Assembly: GCF_900116605.1 (NCBI RefSeq)
Contig: NZ_FPBC01000005.1
Span: 16,450-80,449, forward strand
Source of the DNA: Pseudomonas marincola
GTDB taxonomy: Bacteria > Pseudomonadota > Gammaproteobacteria > Pseudomonadales > Pseudomonadaceae
Direction: 5' to 3'
DNA: 64,000 nucleotides
A program made the translations under genes and the position numbers. This document shows, in pieces, positions 48,156 through 56,653 of this stretch (position 1 is the first letter of the stretch; each line of letters begins with the position of its first letter). The notes beneath the pieces were generated by a model. That model saw nothing but the letters and a program-made list of their open reading frames with translations. It ran no database searches and was not told the DNA's origin.

Positions 48156-48722
48156 ATGACGGATACAGCCAATGTCAGTGATTTGCTTGCGCAGATCCCC
48201 AGCAGCGCAAAAGGACTGCCGCCGGTGCATCTGTGGAATCCTGATTTCTGCGGCGATATCGACATGCGCATCGCGCGCGACGGCACCTGGTTTTATATGG
48301 GCACGCCGATTGGACGCAAGCCGATGGTTAAGCTGTTTTCGACGATTATCCGTCGCGATGGCGATGATTACTTCCTGATTACACCAGTCGAAAAGGTCGG
48401 CATCACCGTTGATGATGCGCCTTTCGTGGCGACATTGCTGACAGTGGAAGGCGAAGGTGAGGCGCAGGTGCTGCGCTTTACCAATAACGTTGAAGATCAG
48501 TTTATTGCCGATAAAGAGCACCCGATTCGGGTGACGTTCGATGAGCAAACCCAGGAGCCTGCGCCTTATGTGCTGGTGCGCAGCAACCTCGAAGCGCTGA
48601 TTCATCGCAACGTGTTTTATCAGTTGGTTGAGTTAGCCGTAGAGCGGGTGATCGAGGGCAAAGCATGGCTGGGTGTCTGGAGCAGTGGTGAGTTTTTCCC
48701 GATAGCGCCGCAGCCAGAATAA
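48156..48722 (+). CDS. DUF1285 family protein
   Basis: A 188-aa cytosolic protein of the DUF1285 family ([40 protein letters not shown] near the N-terminus; [17 protein letters not shown] near the C-terminus). Family structures show a two-domain beta fold; no function is established. GGAGG stands about 6 nt before the ATG. It is convergent with the ETF-QO gene across a terminator. Confidence 0.92.
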   Translation: MTDTANVSDLLAQIPSSAKGLPPVHLWNPDFCGDIDMRIARDGTWFYMGTPIGRKPMVKLFSTIIRRDGDDYFLITPVEKVGITVDDAPFVATLLTVEGEGEAQVLRFTNNVEDQFIADKEHPIRVTFDEQTQEPAPYVLVRSNLEALIHRNVFYQLVELAVERVIEGKAWLGVWSSGEFFPIAPQPE

Positions 48723-48749
48723 GTCGCCGGATATTAATCTCTAAAAAAC

Positions 48750-48775
48750 AAAAGGCTCCCGAGGGAGCCTTTTGT
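48750..48775. terminator. Bidirectional terminator between the DUF1285 and ETF-QO genes
   Basis: An 11-bp stem (CAAAAGGCTCC / GGAGCCTTTTG) with a 4-nt loop between convergent genes; A and T runs on the two sides let it work in both directions. Confidence 0.85.
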
Positions 48776-48790
48776 TTGTGTGCAGCCAAA

Positions 48791-50446
48791 TTACATGTTC
48801 GGGTAATTCGGGCCGCCAGCGCCTTCTGGGGCAACCCAGGTGATGTTCTGTGCAGGGTCCTTGATGTCACAGGTCTTACAGTGAACACAGTTCTGGGCGT
48901 TGATCTGGAACTTCTGCTCACCGCTTTCCTGGGTGACGATCTCGTACACGCCAGCCGGGCAATAACGCTGCGCAGGCTCGTCATACATAGGCAGGTTTTT
49001 GTCCAGTGGGATGCTCGCGTCAGCCAGTTTCAGGTGGCAGGGCTGCTCTTCTTCGTGGTTGGTGCTCGACAGGAACACCGACGACAACTTGTCGAAGCTG
49101 AGCTTGCCGTCCGGCTTCGGATAGCTGATTTTTTTCGACTCTGCGGCCGGCTTCAAGCAGGCGTAATCCGGCTTGGTGTCGTGCAGGGTGAACGGAATCT
49201 TGCCGCCAAAAATGTTCTGGTCGATGAAGTTGAACGCACCGCCGCCCAGAGCGCCGAACTTGTGCATGGCCGGGCCGAAGTTACGGCTGCGGAACAGTTC
49301 GTCGTACAGCCAGCTGGCTTTGAAACCATCCACGTAGCTGGTCAGTTCATCGCCACCTTCGCCGCCAGCCAGCAGTGCATCGGCTACAGCTTCGGCTGCG
49401 AGCATGCCGGACTTCATGGCCGTGTGGCTGCCCTTGATCTTGGCGAAGTTGAGGGTGCCGAGATCGCAACCGATCAGCGCACCGCCCTTGAAGACCATTT
49501 TCGGCAGCGAGTTCAAGCCGCCTTTGCAGATGGCACGTGCGCCGTAAGCAACGCGCTTGCCGCCTTCCAGGTACTGAGCAATCACCGGGTGATGCTTGTA
49601 ACGCTGGAATTCATCGAACGGAGACAGGTACGGGTTGCTGTAGGACAGATCAACGATCAGGCCAACGACTACCTGATTGTTTTCCAGGTGATAAAGGAAC
49701 GAGCCGCCCATGTTTTCGTCATCCAGCGGCCAGCCGGCAGTGTGAACCACCAGACCTTGCTCGTGCTTGGATGGATCGACGTCCCAGATTTCCTTGATGC
49801 CGATGCCGTAATGCTGAGCATCGGCTTCGGAGTCGAGGTTGTACTTTTTGATCAGCTGCTTGCCGATGTGGCCACGGCAGCCTTCAGCAAACAGGGTGTA
49901 CTTGGCGCGCAGTTCGATACCGGGCGTGAACACGCCTTCTTTCGGATTGCCTTCGCGGTCTACGCCGAGATCGCCGGTCAAAATGCCGGTAACTACGCCG
50001 TTCTCGTCGATAAGTGCTTCCTGAGCAGCAAAGCCCGGATAGACCTCAACACCCAGATTCTCGGCTTGCTGAGCCAGCCAGCGGCACAGGTTGCCCAGTG
50101 AAATAATGTAGTTGCCTTCGTTGTGCATGGTTTTAGGCACAAAGAAGTCTGGAATCTTGCTGGCGCTTTGTGCGTTCTTCAGCATGTAGATGTCGTCGCG
50201 CTTCACCGGCGTGTTCAGCGGTGCTTCGAGTTCTTTCCAGTTAGGGAACAACTCGTTCAGTGCGCGTGGCTCAAATACAGCGCCCGATAAAATATGTGCG
50301 CCGACTTCGGAGCCTTTTTCGACCACGCAGACGCTCAATTCTTTACCCGCGTCAGCAGCTTTCTGCTTCAGGCGGCAGGCGGCGGACAAGCCAGCAGGGC
50401 CAGCTCCGACGATGACGACGTCGAACTCCATAAATTCGCGTTCCAC
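48791..50446 (-). CDS. Electron-transfer flavoprotein:ubiquinone oxidoreductase
   Basis: A 551-aa membrane-associated flavoprotein that passes electrons from ETF to the quinone pool in fatty-acid and amino-acid oxidation. FAD motif VVIVGAGPAGLSAA near the N-terminus, FAEGCRGHIGKQL near residue 200, and a C-terminal 4Fe-4S ferredoxin domain with NCVHCKTCDIKDP. Divergent from etfB with a PsrA-type site between. It is the homologue of PA2953. Confidence 0.96.
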   Translation of the reverse strand: MEREFMEFDVVIVGAGPAGLSAACRLKQKAADAGKELSVCVVEKGSEVGAHILSGAVFEPRALNELFPNWKELEAPLNTPVKRDDIYMLKNAQSASKIPDFFVPKTMHNEGNYIISLGNLCRWLAQQAENLGVEVYPGFAAQEALIDENGVVTGILTGDLGVDREGNPKEGVFTPGIELRAKYTLFAEGCRGHIGKQLIKKYNLDSEADAQHYGIGIKEIWDVDPSKHEQGLVVHTAGWPLDDENMGGSFLYHLENNQVVVGLIVDLSYSNPYLSPFDEFQRYKHHPVIAQYLEGGKRVAYGARAICKGGLNSLPKMVFKGGALIGCDLGTLNFAKIKGSHTAMKSGMLAAEAVADALLAGGEGGDELTSYVDGFKASWLYDELFRSRNFGPAMHKFGALGGGAFNFIDQNIFGGKIPFTLHDTKPDYACLKPAAESKKISYPKPDGKLSFDKLSSVFLSSTNHEEEQPCHLKLADASIPLDKNLPMYDEPAQRYCPAGVYEIVTQESGEQKFQINAQNCVHCKTCDIKDPAQNITWVAPEGAGGPNYPNM

Positions 50447-50552
50447 AGGCTATCTCCTAGTCAGGCTCTTACTTGATATTTTATTGGAAAGGCAGGTTCA
50501 GTCCGTGAACAGTGCGCGCGCATTATATCGTCAGGCGCGCTTGGGTCCAATA

Positions 50553-50566
50553 CAAACGTTTGTTTG
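50553..50566. promoter_or_regulatory. Candidate PsrA operator
   Basis: CAAAC-GTTT-GTTTG matches the G/CAAAC-N2-4-GTTTG/C motif described for PsrA, the long-chain-fatty-acid sensing TetR regulator of pseudomonads. It is embedded in the palindrome ACAAACGTTTGT (50552-50563). It lies in the 320-bp region between ETF-QO and etfB, 106 bp from the first and 200 bp from the second gene. Confidence 0.7.
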
Positions 50567-50766
50567 AATTTTCTGTAGGACTGGTAGAATCTTACTACAT
50601 CACGGATGACTGGGCAGTTCGCTGTATTGACCCATCGGGTCTGTGCGGTCAAGATACGGTCGGTTTTACATTCGTCGTCAGGGGCGCAGGTTAGTACTGC
50701 CGATCTGCACACATGCCCATCGAGTGTCGGCGATAATCCTATTCACAAGAGAGTAACGAGGAATCC

Positions 50767-51516
50767 ATGAAGGTTCTTGTAGCTGTCAAACGAGTGGTTG
50801 ACTACAACGTCAAGGTTCGTGTCAAAGCGGACAACAGCGGCGTTGATCTTGCCAACGTCAAGATGTCGATGAACCCTTTCTGCGAAATCGCTGTTGAAGA
50901 AGCAGTTCGCCTGAAAGAAAAAGGCGTTGCGAGCGAAATCGTCGTCGTTGCCATCGGCCCAACTGCTGCGCAGGAACAACTGCGTACCGCACTGGCACTG
51001 GGTGCTGATCGCGCGATTCTGGTTGAGTCCGGCGACGAACTGAATTCTCTGGCTGTGGCCAAACTGCTGAAAGCGGTTGTAGAGAAAGAGCAGCCACAGC
51101 TGGTTATCCTGGGTAAGCAGGCGATCGACAGCGACAACAATCAGACTGGCCAAATGCTGGGCGCTCTGACTGGTTTCGCTCAAGGCACCTTCGCCTCCAA
51201 GGTTGAAGTGGCTGGCGACAAAGTAAACGTAACCCGTGAAATCGATGGCGGCCTGCAGACTGTTGCATTGAACCTGCCAGCTATCGTGACCACCGACCTG
51301 CGCCTCAATGAGCCGCGTTACGCGTCGCTGCCGAACATCATGAAAGCCAAGAAGAAGCCGCTTGAAGTGGTAACTCCTGACGCACTCGGTGTCTCCACTG
51401 CTTCCACCGTCAAGACCCTGAAAGTCGAAGCGCCTGCTGCACGCAGCGCGGGTATCAAGGTCAAGTCGGTTGCTGAACTGGTCGAGAAACTGAAGAACGA
51501 AGCGAAGGTAATCTAA
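50767..51516 (+). CDS. etfB: Electron-transfer flavoprotein beta subunit
   Basis: A 249-aa subunit that binds AMP and holds the contact loop for acyl-CoA dehydrogenases. [19 protein letters not shown] at the start, [23 protein letters not shown], and the ETF-beta signature [44 protein letters not shown] (shown by its ends; about residues 155-200). etfA follows directly with no gap. Confidence 0.97.
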   Translation: MKVLVAVKRVVDYNVKVRVKADNSGVDLANVKMSMNPFCEIAVEEAVRLKEKGVASEIVVVAIGPTAAQEQLRTALALGADRAILVESGDELNSLAVAKLLKAVVEKEQPQLVILGKQAIDSDNNQTGQMLGALTGFAQGTFASKVEVAGDKVNVTREIDGGLQTVALNLPAIVTTDLRLNEPRYASLPNIMKAKKKPLEVVTPDALGVSTASTVKTLKVEAPAARSAGIKVKSVAELVEKLKNEAKVI

Positions 51517-52446
51517 ATGGCTATCTTAGTAGTTGCAGAACACACGAACGCTGCTCTGGCTCCTGCCACGCTGAACACCGTTGCTGCTGCGCAGGCAATT
51601 GGTGGCGATATCCACGTTCTGGTTGCAGGTGCTGCTTGCGGCGCTGCTGCTGAAGCGGCTGGCAAAATCGCTGGCGTCAGCAAGGTACTGGTTGCTGATA
51701 ACGCAGCCTTTGCTCATCAGCTGCCAGAAAACGTTGCTCCGCTGATCGCAGAACTGGGTGCTGGCTACAGCCACATCCTGGCTGCTGCCACCAGCAATGG
51801 TAAGAACATCCTGCCGCGCGTTGCCGCTCAGCTGGACGTTGACCAGATCTCCGAGATCGTTGCGGTTGAAAGCGCAGACACCTTCAAACGCCCAATCTAT
51901 GCCGGTAACGCTATCGCGACCGTGCAGTCTTCGGCTGCCGTGAAAGTGATCACCGTGCGTGCTACCGGTTTCGATCCGGTTGCTGCTGAAGGCGGTTCCG
52001 CTGCTGTTGAAGCAGTTTCTGCTGGTGCAGACGCAGGCACTTCGGCATTCGTTGGCGAAGAGCTGGCGAAGTCTGATCGTCCTGAACTGACCGCTGCCAA
52101 AATTGTCGTATCTGGCGGTCGTGGCATGCAGAACGGTGACAACTTCAAGCACCTGTACGCACTGGCTGACAAGCTGGGCGCTGCTGTTGGCGCTTCGCGC
52201 GCTGCAGTTGACGCAGGTTTCGTACCGAACGACATGCAGGTCGGCCAGACCGGTAAGATCGTTGCACCGCAGCTGTACATCGCTGTTGGTATCTCGGGTG
52301 CCATTCAGCACCTGGCTGGTATGAAAGACTCGAAAGTCATTGTTGCGATCAACAAAGACGAAGAGGCGCCAATCTTCCAGGTTGCAGACTACGGTCTGGT
52401 TGCTGACCTGTTTGAAGCGGTACCTGAGCTGGAAAAACTGGTTTAA
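51517..52446 (+). CDS. etfA: Electron-transfer flavoprotein alpha subunit
   Basis: A 309-aa FAD-binding subunit. The C-terminal ETF-alpha signature is complete: [51 protein letters not shown] (about residues 220-255) and [42 protein letters not shown]. Starts one base after the etfB stop and ends before a strong terminator. Confidence 0.97.
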   Translation: MAILVVAEHTNAALAPATLNTVAAAQAIGGDIHVLVAGAACGAAAEAAGKIAGVSKVLVADNAAFAHQLPENVAPLIAELGAGYSHILAAATSNGKNILPRVAAQLDVDQISEIVAVESADTFKRPIYAGNAIATVQSSAAVKVITVRATGFDPVAAEGGSAAVEAVSAGADAGTSAFVGEELAKSDRPELTAAKIVVSGGRGMQNGDNFKHLYALADKLGAAVGASRAAVDAGFVPNDMQVGQTGKIVAPQLYIAVGISGAIQHLAGMKDSKVIVAINKDEEAPIFQVADYGLVADLFEAVPELEKLV

Positions 52447-52460
52447 CTTCCAGTCTTTTC

Positions 52461-52502
52461 AGGCAACAAAAAAACCCGCCTTGTGCGGGTTTTTTGTTGC
52501 CT
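52461..52502. terminator. Terminator between etfA and the alpha/beta hydrolase
   Basis: A long stem (AGGCAACA-A-run-CCCGC pairing with GCGGG-T-run-TGTTGCCT) with a 5-nt loop between convergent genes; usable from both strands. Confidence 0.9.
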
Positions 52503-52511
52503 GCGATTTGC

Positions 52512-53444
52512 TCAGCCTTTGCTGTTGGTGGTGAGAAATTGCTGGTATTGCTGGGCTGTCTCGTCCGGGCATTCAAGCATTGGCACGTGGCCGCAGTTGT
52601 TGATCACGGCCGTGCTGGGCTTTGCCAGTAACGGCTGCATGACCGCCATGCTGGAAATGTCGAGTATCTGATCCTGATCGCCCCAGAGCAGCAAGGTAGG
52701 CACCTTGATCTTGCCAAGCTCGGGTTCGAGGGCGATGTAGCGGGTTTGCAGTTGCTCGAAGATTTTGCTGTTGCGCGGATAACTGGCGATTGCCTTATCT
52801 GCCAGATAGTTCTTCAGACGCTCAGGCATGGGCGGCACGTTGACGAACACCAGATCGAGCATCTGCTTGAAGTCGCTGCGGCTTTGAATCAGCAGAGGGT
52901 TGGACTGGCCGCTTTTCAGGCGTTTGAACAACACACTGTCGACTGGCGCGGTGATCCCGGCGTTATCAAACAATGCCAGGCTTTTGACCCGCTGCGGATA
53001 GCGTGCGGCATAGAGTGCGCTGATGTGGCCGCCCATCGAGTTGCCAACCAGATTGACTGGCGGCAGGTTCAGGGCGTCGGTAAAGGTCAGTAAGCGTTCG
53101 GCTTGTGTGCCAACATCGAAACTGAGCTGCGGCTTGCTGCTGTCACCAAAACCGGGCAGGTCGAGGGCGATTACGTGGTATTTGCCGGTGAAGTGGCCGA
53201 CGAATTTCAACCAGTTGCTCTTGTCGCCGCCAAAACCATGCACCAGAAGCAAGGTTTCAGCGCCCGCAGGCCCGCCTTCGTAATAATGAATGCTAAGATC
53301 GGCGACCTCGATTTGCCGGCTCGAAACACCGGCTACGCGTTCACCGACCCACTGCACACTCCACAGCATTGTGGCGGGGAATGCGTAGAGAACACCGGCC
53401 GTTGCGGCGACCAAAAGGAGGAGGGCGGCCACTAGTTTTTTCAT
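52512..53444 (-). CDS. Alpha/beta hydrolase, membrane-anchored or exported
   Basis: A 310-aa alpha/beta hydrolase with an N-terminal hydrophobic segment (LVAALLLLVAATAGVLYAF). The triad is Ser in VGNSMGGHIS (near residue 139), Asp in LLWGDQDQI (near 255) and His in NCGHVPMLE (near 287). The homologue next to etfA in P. aeruginosa is PA2949, annotated as a probable lipase. Association with ETF genes suggests a role in fatty-acid use, which is inference. Confidence 0.9.
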   Translation of the reverse strand: MKKLVAALLLLVAATAGVLYAFPATMLWSVQWVGERVAGVSSRQIEVADLSIHYYEGGPAGAETLLLVHGFGGDKSNWLKFVGHFTGKYHVIALDLPGFGDSSKPQLSFDVGTQAERLLTFTDALNLPPVNLVGNSMGGHISALYAARYPQRVKSLALFDNAGITAPVDSVLFKRLKSGQSNPLLIQSRSDFKQMLDLVFVNVPPMPERLKNYLADKAIASYPRNSKIFEQLQTRYIALEPELGKIKVPTLLLWGDQDQILDISSMAVMQPLLAKPSTAVINNCGHVPMLECPDETAQQYQQFLTTNSKG

Positions 53445-53694
53445 TGCGAATCCTTGTCGCTGGGTTTTTTAGCGGCTCATACGCTAGCATGAAGCCATCT
53501 TTGCGATCTGTTAAAAATCCTGACACTGTTCTGCAAGTAGGCAAAAAGTTGCGATTAGGGACGTTATTAAGTGTTTTCCCCAGTGCAATGCCTTTAGCCT
53601 AGCAACACCTCGCGCAGCACAAGCGGTGTGTGGCGCGCAGGCTTAAGCGGCCTCATTTGCTTGCCAGTCTCCTGACCCAAGGTTGATTTTTTTA

Positions 53695-54528
53695 ATGCTT
53701 TATCGATTGCTCGCAAGACCCCTCGTCGCGTTGATCTGTGTGTTGAGCATGCCGGCGGCCATGGCCGAGATGGCGTGCGAGCGCATGGTTGCAACGGGCC
53801 AGCCGGATTATCCGCCGTTTCTCTGGCGCGACCCGCAAAACCCCAAGCGCTTGATTGGCGCGCAAGCCGATCTACTTGCGCATCTGGGCAAGGAGTTGGG
53901 CATTCGCATTGATGTGGTCTACAGCAGCTCCAAAGCCAAGGCCGAGTCCGAGGTGAGCAGTGGCCGGGTTGATCTGTTGGCGGGCGCGAGCATTACCCCG
54001 CAGGATCTTGAGCATCTGGATATTGTTTATCCGGCTTTGTTCCAGCAAGCGGACGTGGTGTGGGTGCGCAACATCCTGAGTTTCCCCTATATCGAGTGGG
54101 CTGATTTACGCGAGCGCCGTGGCGCCAGTGTCGGCATGGATTTCAGCCCGGCGTTCAAAGCCTACGCCAGCGAAAATCTATCGCTTGAGCAGGGCGCCAA
54201 CCTGGCCCAGCTGTTCGACAAGCTCATGGCTGGTGAGTTGGACTATGTATTGGCTGAGCGCGAGCCGGGCCAGTTGCTGGCGAACAGTAAAGGCTTGGCC
54301 AAGGATTTGCTGGCACTGTCGCCACCGATTGAAAGCACTGGCCTGCATTTGGCGATTTCGCACAACTCGGCGTGCAACACGCCATGGCTGCGCGGACAGC
54401 TGGCCAAAAAAATGACAGAATTGGCAGCAACCGAGCTTCCGCAAGCCTGGCTTGAACAGAACTACATCCTCTGGCAGCAGCATGTGTTGCAAGCCGCCAG
54501 CACCACGGATAGCCCTTCGAATCAGTAG
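53695..54528 (+). CDS. Periplasmic substrate-binding protein (SBP family 3)
   Basis: A 277-aa exported protein: signal peptide LLARPLVALICVLSMPAAMAE, then a bacterial solute-binding family 3 domain (TGQPDYPPFLWRDPQ, GAQADLLAHLGKELGI, VDLLAGASITPQDLEHLDIVYPA). No ABC permease or ATPase is nearby and the C-terminus carries no sensor module, so it may be an orphan binding protein. The ATG at 53695 follows AAGG by 12 nt; a TTG at 53683 is possible. The next two genes encode envelope lipoproteins. Confidence 0.85.
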   Translation: MLYRLLARPLVALICVLSMPAAMAEMACERMVATGQPDYPPFLWRDPQNPKRLIGAQADLLAHLGKELGIRIDVVYSSSKAKAESEVSSGRVDLLAGASITPQDLEHLDIVYPALFQQADVVWVRNILSFPYIEWADLRERRGASVGMDFSPAFKAYASENLSLEQGANLAQLFDKLMAGELDYVLAEREPGQLLANSKGLAKDLLALSPPIESTGLHLAISHNSACNTPWLRGQLAKKMTELAATELPQAWLEQNYILWQQHVLQAASTTDSPSNQ

Positions 54529-54537
54529 GAACCCTTT

Positions 54538-54891
54538 GTGATCAATAAACTGTCATGCAGCGCAGTGCTGCTATTGGCGATGGCCGGCTGTGCCAGCGAC
54601 CCGCAACCGACCGAGCAGTTGCAGTTGACCGCGCAGAGCATTGCGCAAGCGAAAGCTGTCGGCGCCACAACCGACATAGAATCGCTCAAGCAAGCCGAAG
54701 CCAAGTTGCAGCGTGCCGATCAGGCTGTCGCGCAGCAGCAATTCAAAGAGGCGCGCATGCTTGCAGAACAGGCTGAACTGGATGCCCGTGAAGCTGAGGC
54801 CGACTATCTTGTGGGCCAGAGCGAGGTACGTCTGCAAGAGTTGAACAAGCAGATCAATCGTCTGCGTACGCAGTTGAGGGCGCAGCAATGA
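54538..54891 (+). CDS. DUF4398 lipoprotein
   Basis: A 117-aa lipoprotein (signal ending LLLAMAGC, Cys18) with a DUF4398 helical domain, SIAQAKAVGATTDIESLKQAEAKLQRADQAVAQQQFKEARMLAEQAELDARE in its core, predicted as a coiled-coil hairpin. The GTG start at 54538 follows GTAGGA. It overlaps the OmpA-type gene by 4 bp (ATGA), so the two are made together and probably act at the outer membrane/peptidoglycan. Confidence 0.88.
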   Translation: MINKLSCSAVLLLAMAGCASDPQPTEQLQLTAQSIAQAKAVGATTDIESLKQAEAKLQRADQAVAQQQFKEARMLAEQAELDAREAEADYLVGQSEVRLQELNKQINRLRTQLRAQQ

Positions 54892-55694
54892 ACAGTTTGC
54901 AGGGAATGTGTGGAGCCTTGCTGGTGGCTGCGTTGAGTGGTTGTGCGACCTCGCAGGACGCCGCGCAGCAATTGCAGAATGCGCAGGCGAGCTTTGAAGG
55001 TATTCGCGACAACACCGAGGTGTTGCGCAGCGCACCCAAAGACGTAATCCGCTCGGGCGAAACGTTGGTCCGTGCCGAACGTTTTTCCAGTTATCTGGGC
55101 AGCAGCGAAGATGTAATGCATTACGCCTACCTGAGCCAGCGCTACAGCGACATCGCCAAACAGAAGAGCCTGCTCACCGCCAATAACGAACGTGCCGCCA
55201 AGCTCGAATTGGAGCGTCAGCGCCTGCAGCTGACCCTGCGCGAGGCCAAGCTGCTGACGTTGCAGGAGCAGAACGGCTTGCTCGGTGAGCAGATGGTCAA
55301 TCTGGTCACCACCGACACCGAGCGCGGCCTGGTCATTACCATCGGCGATGTGCTGTTTGATGCCGGCCATGCGGACCTCAAAGCCTCTGCCAATCGCACC
55401 GTGCTCAAGCTCGTGCAGTTCCTCCAATTGCATCCGTTGCGGGTTGTACGTATCGAAGGCTATACCGACAGCAGCGGCGATACCCAGCAGAACATCGAAT
55501 TGTCGCAGGCACGCGCACAGACCGTGGCGGATGCGTTGGTTGACCTTGGTATCGACAGCAAGCGTATTTCCGTACAAGGCCTCGGAGAGAGCTTCCCGGT
55601 GGCAGAAAACGCATCGGCCAAAGGCCGGGCGCAAAACCGTCGCGTCGAAGTGGTCTTCTCCGACGAACAAGGCCGCATGGGCGCCGCACGATAA
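54888..55694 (+). CDS. OmpA-family lipoprotein
   Basis: A 268-aa lipoprotein: signal ending VAALSGC (Cys19), a helical, charged middle (AKLELERQRLQLTLREAKLLTLQEQ) and a C-terminal OmpA domain (VLFDAGHADLKASANRTVLKL, IEGYTDSSGDTQQNIELSQARAQTVADAL, GLGESFPVAENASAKGRAQNRRVEV) that should bind peptidoglycan. Partner of the DUF4398 lipoprotein just upstream. Tandem repeats begin 8 bp after its stop. Confidence 0.92.
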   Translation: MNSLQGMCGALLVAALSGCATSQDAAQQLQNAQASFEGIRDNTEVLRSAPKDVIRSGETLVRAERFSSYLGSSEDVMHYAYLSQRYSDIAKQKSLLTANNERAAKLELERQRLQLTLREAKLLTLQEQNGLLGEQMVNLVTTDTERGLVITIGDVLFDAGHADLKASANRTVLKLVQFLQLHPLRVVRIEGYTDSSGDTQQNIELSQARAQTVADALVDLGIDSKRISVQGLGESFPVAENASAKGRAQNRRVEVVFSDEQGRMGAAR

Positions 55695-55701
55695 ACCCGC
55701 T

Positions 55702-56469
55702 GGAGGATGGAATCCGCACCGCGGCTTCCGTCATGGCGATGGGGCGATGTTGCGCGGTTTGGCTTTTGGGTTTTTGCGATGCGGGATATGCGTTGGTCTG
55801 TTGATTGGGCGACTGCATCGCCTTGACGGATTGCGGTGCTGCGCACGCTATCCATCCTCCGATCCTCCGATCCTCCGATCCTCCGATCCTCCGATCCTCC
55901 GGTTTTTCTGTTGAATGCGGAGGATGGAATCCGCATCGCGGCTTCTGTCATGTCGGTGGGGCTGTGTTGCACGGATTGGCTTTGGGTTTTGGTCTGTGCG
56001 GGATTTTGCGCTGGTCTGATGATTGGGCGATTGCATCGCCTTGACGGATTGCGGTGCTGCGCACGCTATCCATCCTCCGGTATTTCGGTTTTCCGATTTT
56101 TGGTTCCGATTTGAATGTGGAGGATGGAATCCGCGTCGCGGCTTCCGTCATGGCGGCGGGACTGTGTTGCGCGGTTTGGTTTTGGGTTTTTGCGGTGCGC
56201 GGTTTTGCGTTGGTCTGATGATTGGGCTATTGCATCGCCTTGACGGATTGCGATGCTGCGCACGCTATCCATCCTCCGGTTCTCCGGATTTGGCTTCCGG
56301 TTTGAATGTGGAGGATGGAATCCGCATCGCGGCTTCCGTCATGACGGTGAGGCTGCGTTGCGCGGTTTGGCTTTGGGTTTTTTGCGGTGCGCGGTTGTGC
56401 ATTGGTCTGTTGATTGGGCGATTGCATCGCCTTGACGGATTGCGATGCTGCGCACGCTATCCATCCTCC
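55702..56469. repeat. Four tandem copies of a 160-bp intergenic repeat
   Basis: Copies at 55702-55860, 55919-56078, 56119-56277 and 56310-56469, each 159-160 bp. Every copy opens with GGAGGATGGAATCCGC and closes with CACGCTATCCATCCTCC, so each has imperfect inverted ends and could fold as one long hairpin. Spacers are 58, 40 and 32 bp. The same family occurs inverted at 1-285. Short frames across it (GWNPHRGFRH-type peptides) come from the repeat and are not genes. Confidence 0.92.
55861..55900. repeat. Five tandem copies of GATCCTCC
   Basis: An 8-bp unit repeated exactly five times directly after the first 160-bp copy, whose own end (CATCCTCC) is one base different. It looks like slippage expansion of the repeat end. 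Confidence 0.95.
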
Positions 56470-56566
56470 GCACGCTATGCACCAATCCATCCACCGTACG
56501 TTATTCGTCCTCTGGAACAGTTGCTCTATAGGCAAACTAAACCGTAACAGTCCCTTGAATTTGCCA

Positions 56567-56632
56567 CTGTATCGTCCACAATTATTGAATCTGTACCGGT
56601 GCAATTTCTGTGTGACCGGTTACTGTAACGGT
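56567..56632. promoter_or_regulatory. CTGTANC repeats upstream of the MocR gene
   Basis: CTGTATC (56567), CTGTACC (56591) and CTGTAAC (56623) are direct repeats in the 180-bp gap; the last lies in the near-palindrome ACCGGTTACTGTAACGGT (56615-56632), and a related ACCGTAACAGT is at 56541-56551. MocR/GntR regulators commonly bind such spaced repeats and control their own gene. Confidence 0.45.
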
Positions 56633-56653
56633 TCAGTTCGGTGAGAAGTGGCC

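Noticed and set aside
55805..56547. Open frames with repeated GWNPHRGFRH or RRMDSVRSTAIRQG peptides
   Set aside because: They come from the 160-bp repeats in all frames, have no ribosome sites and no globular character.
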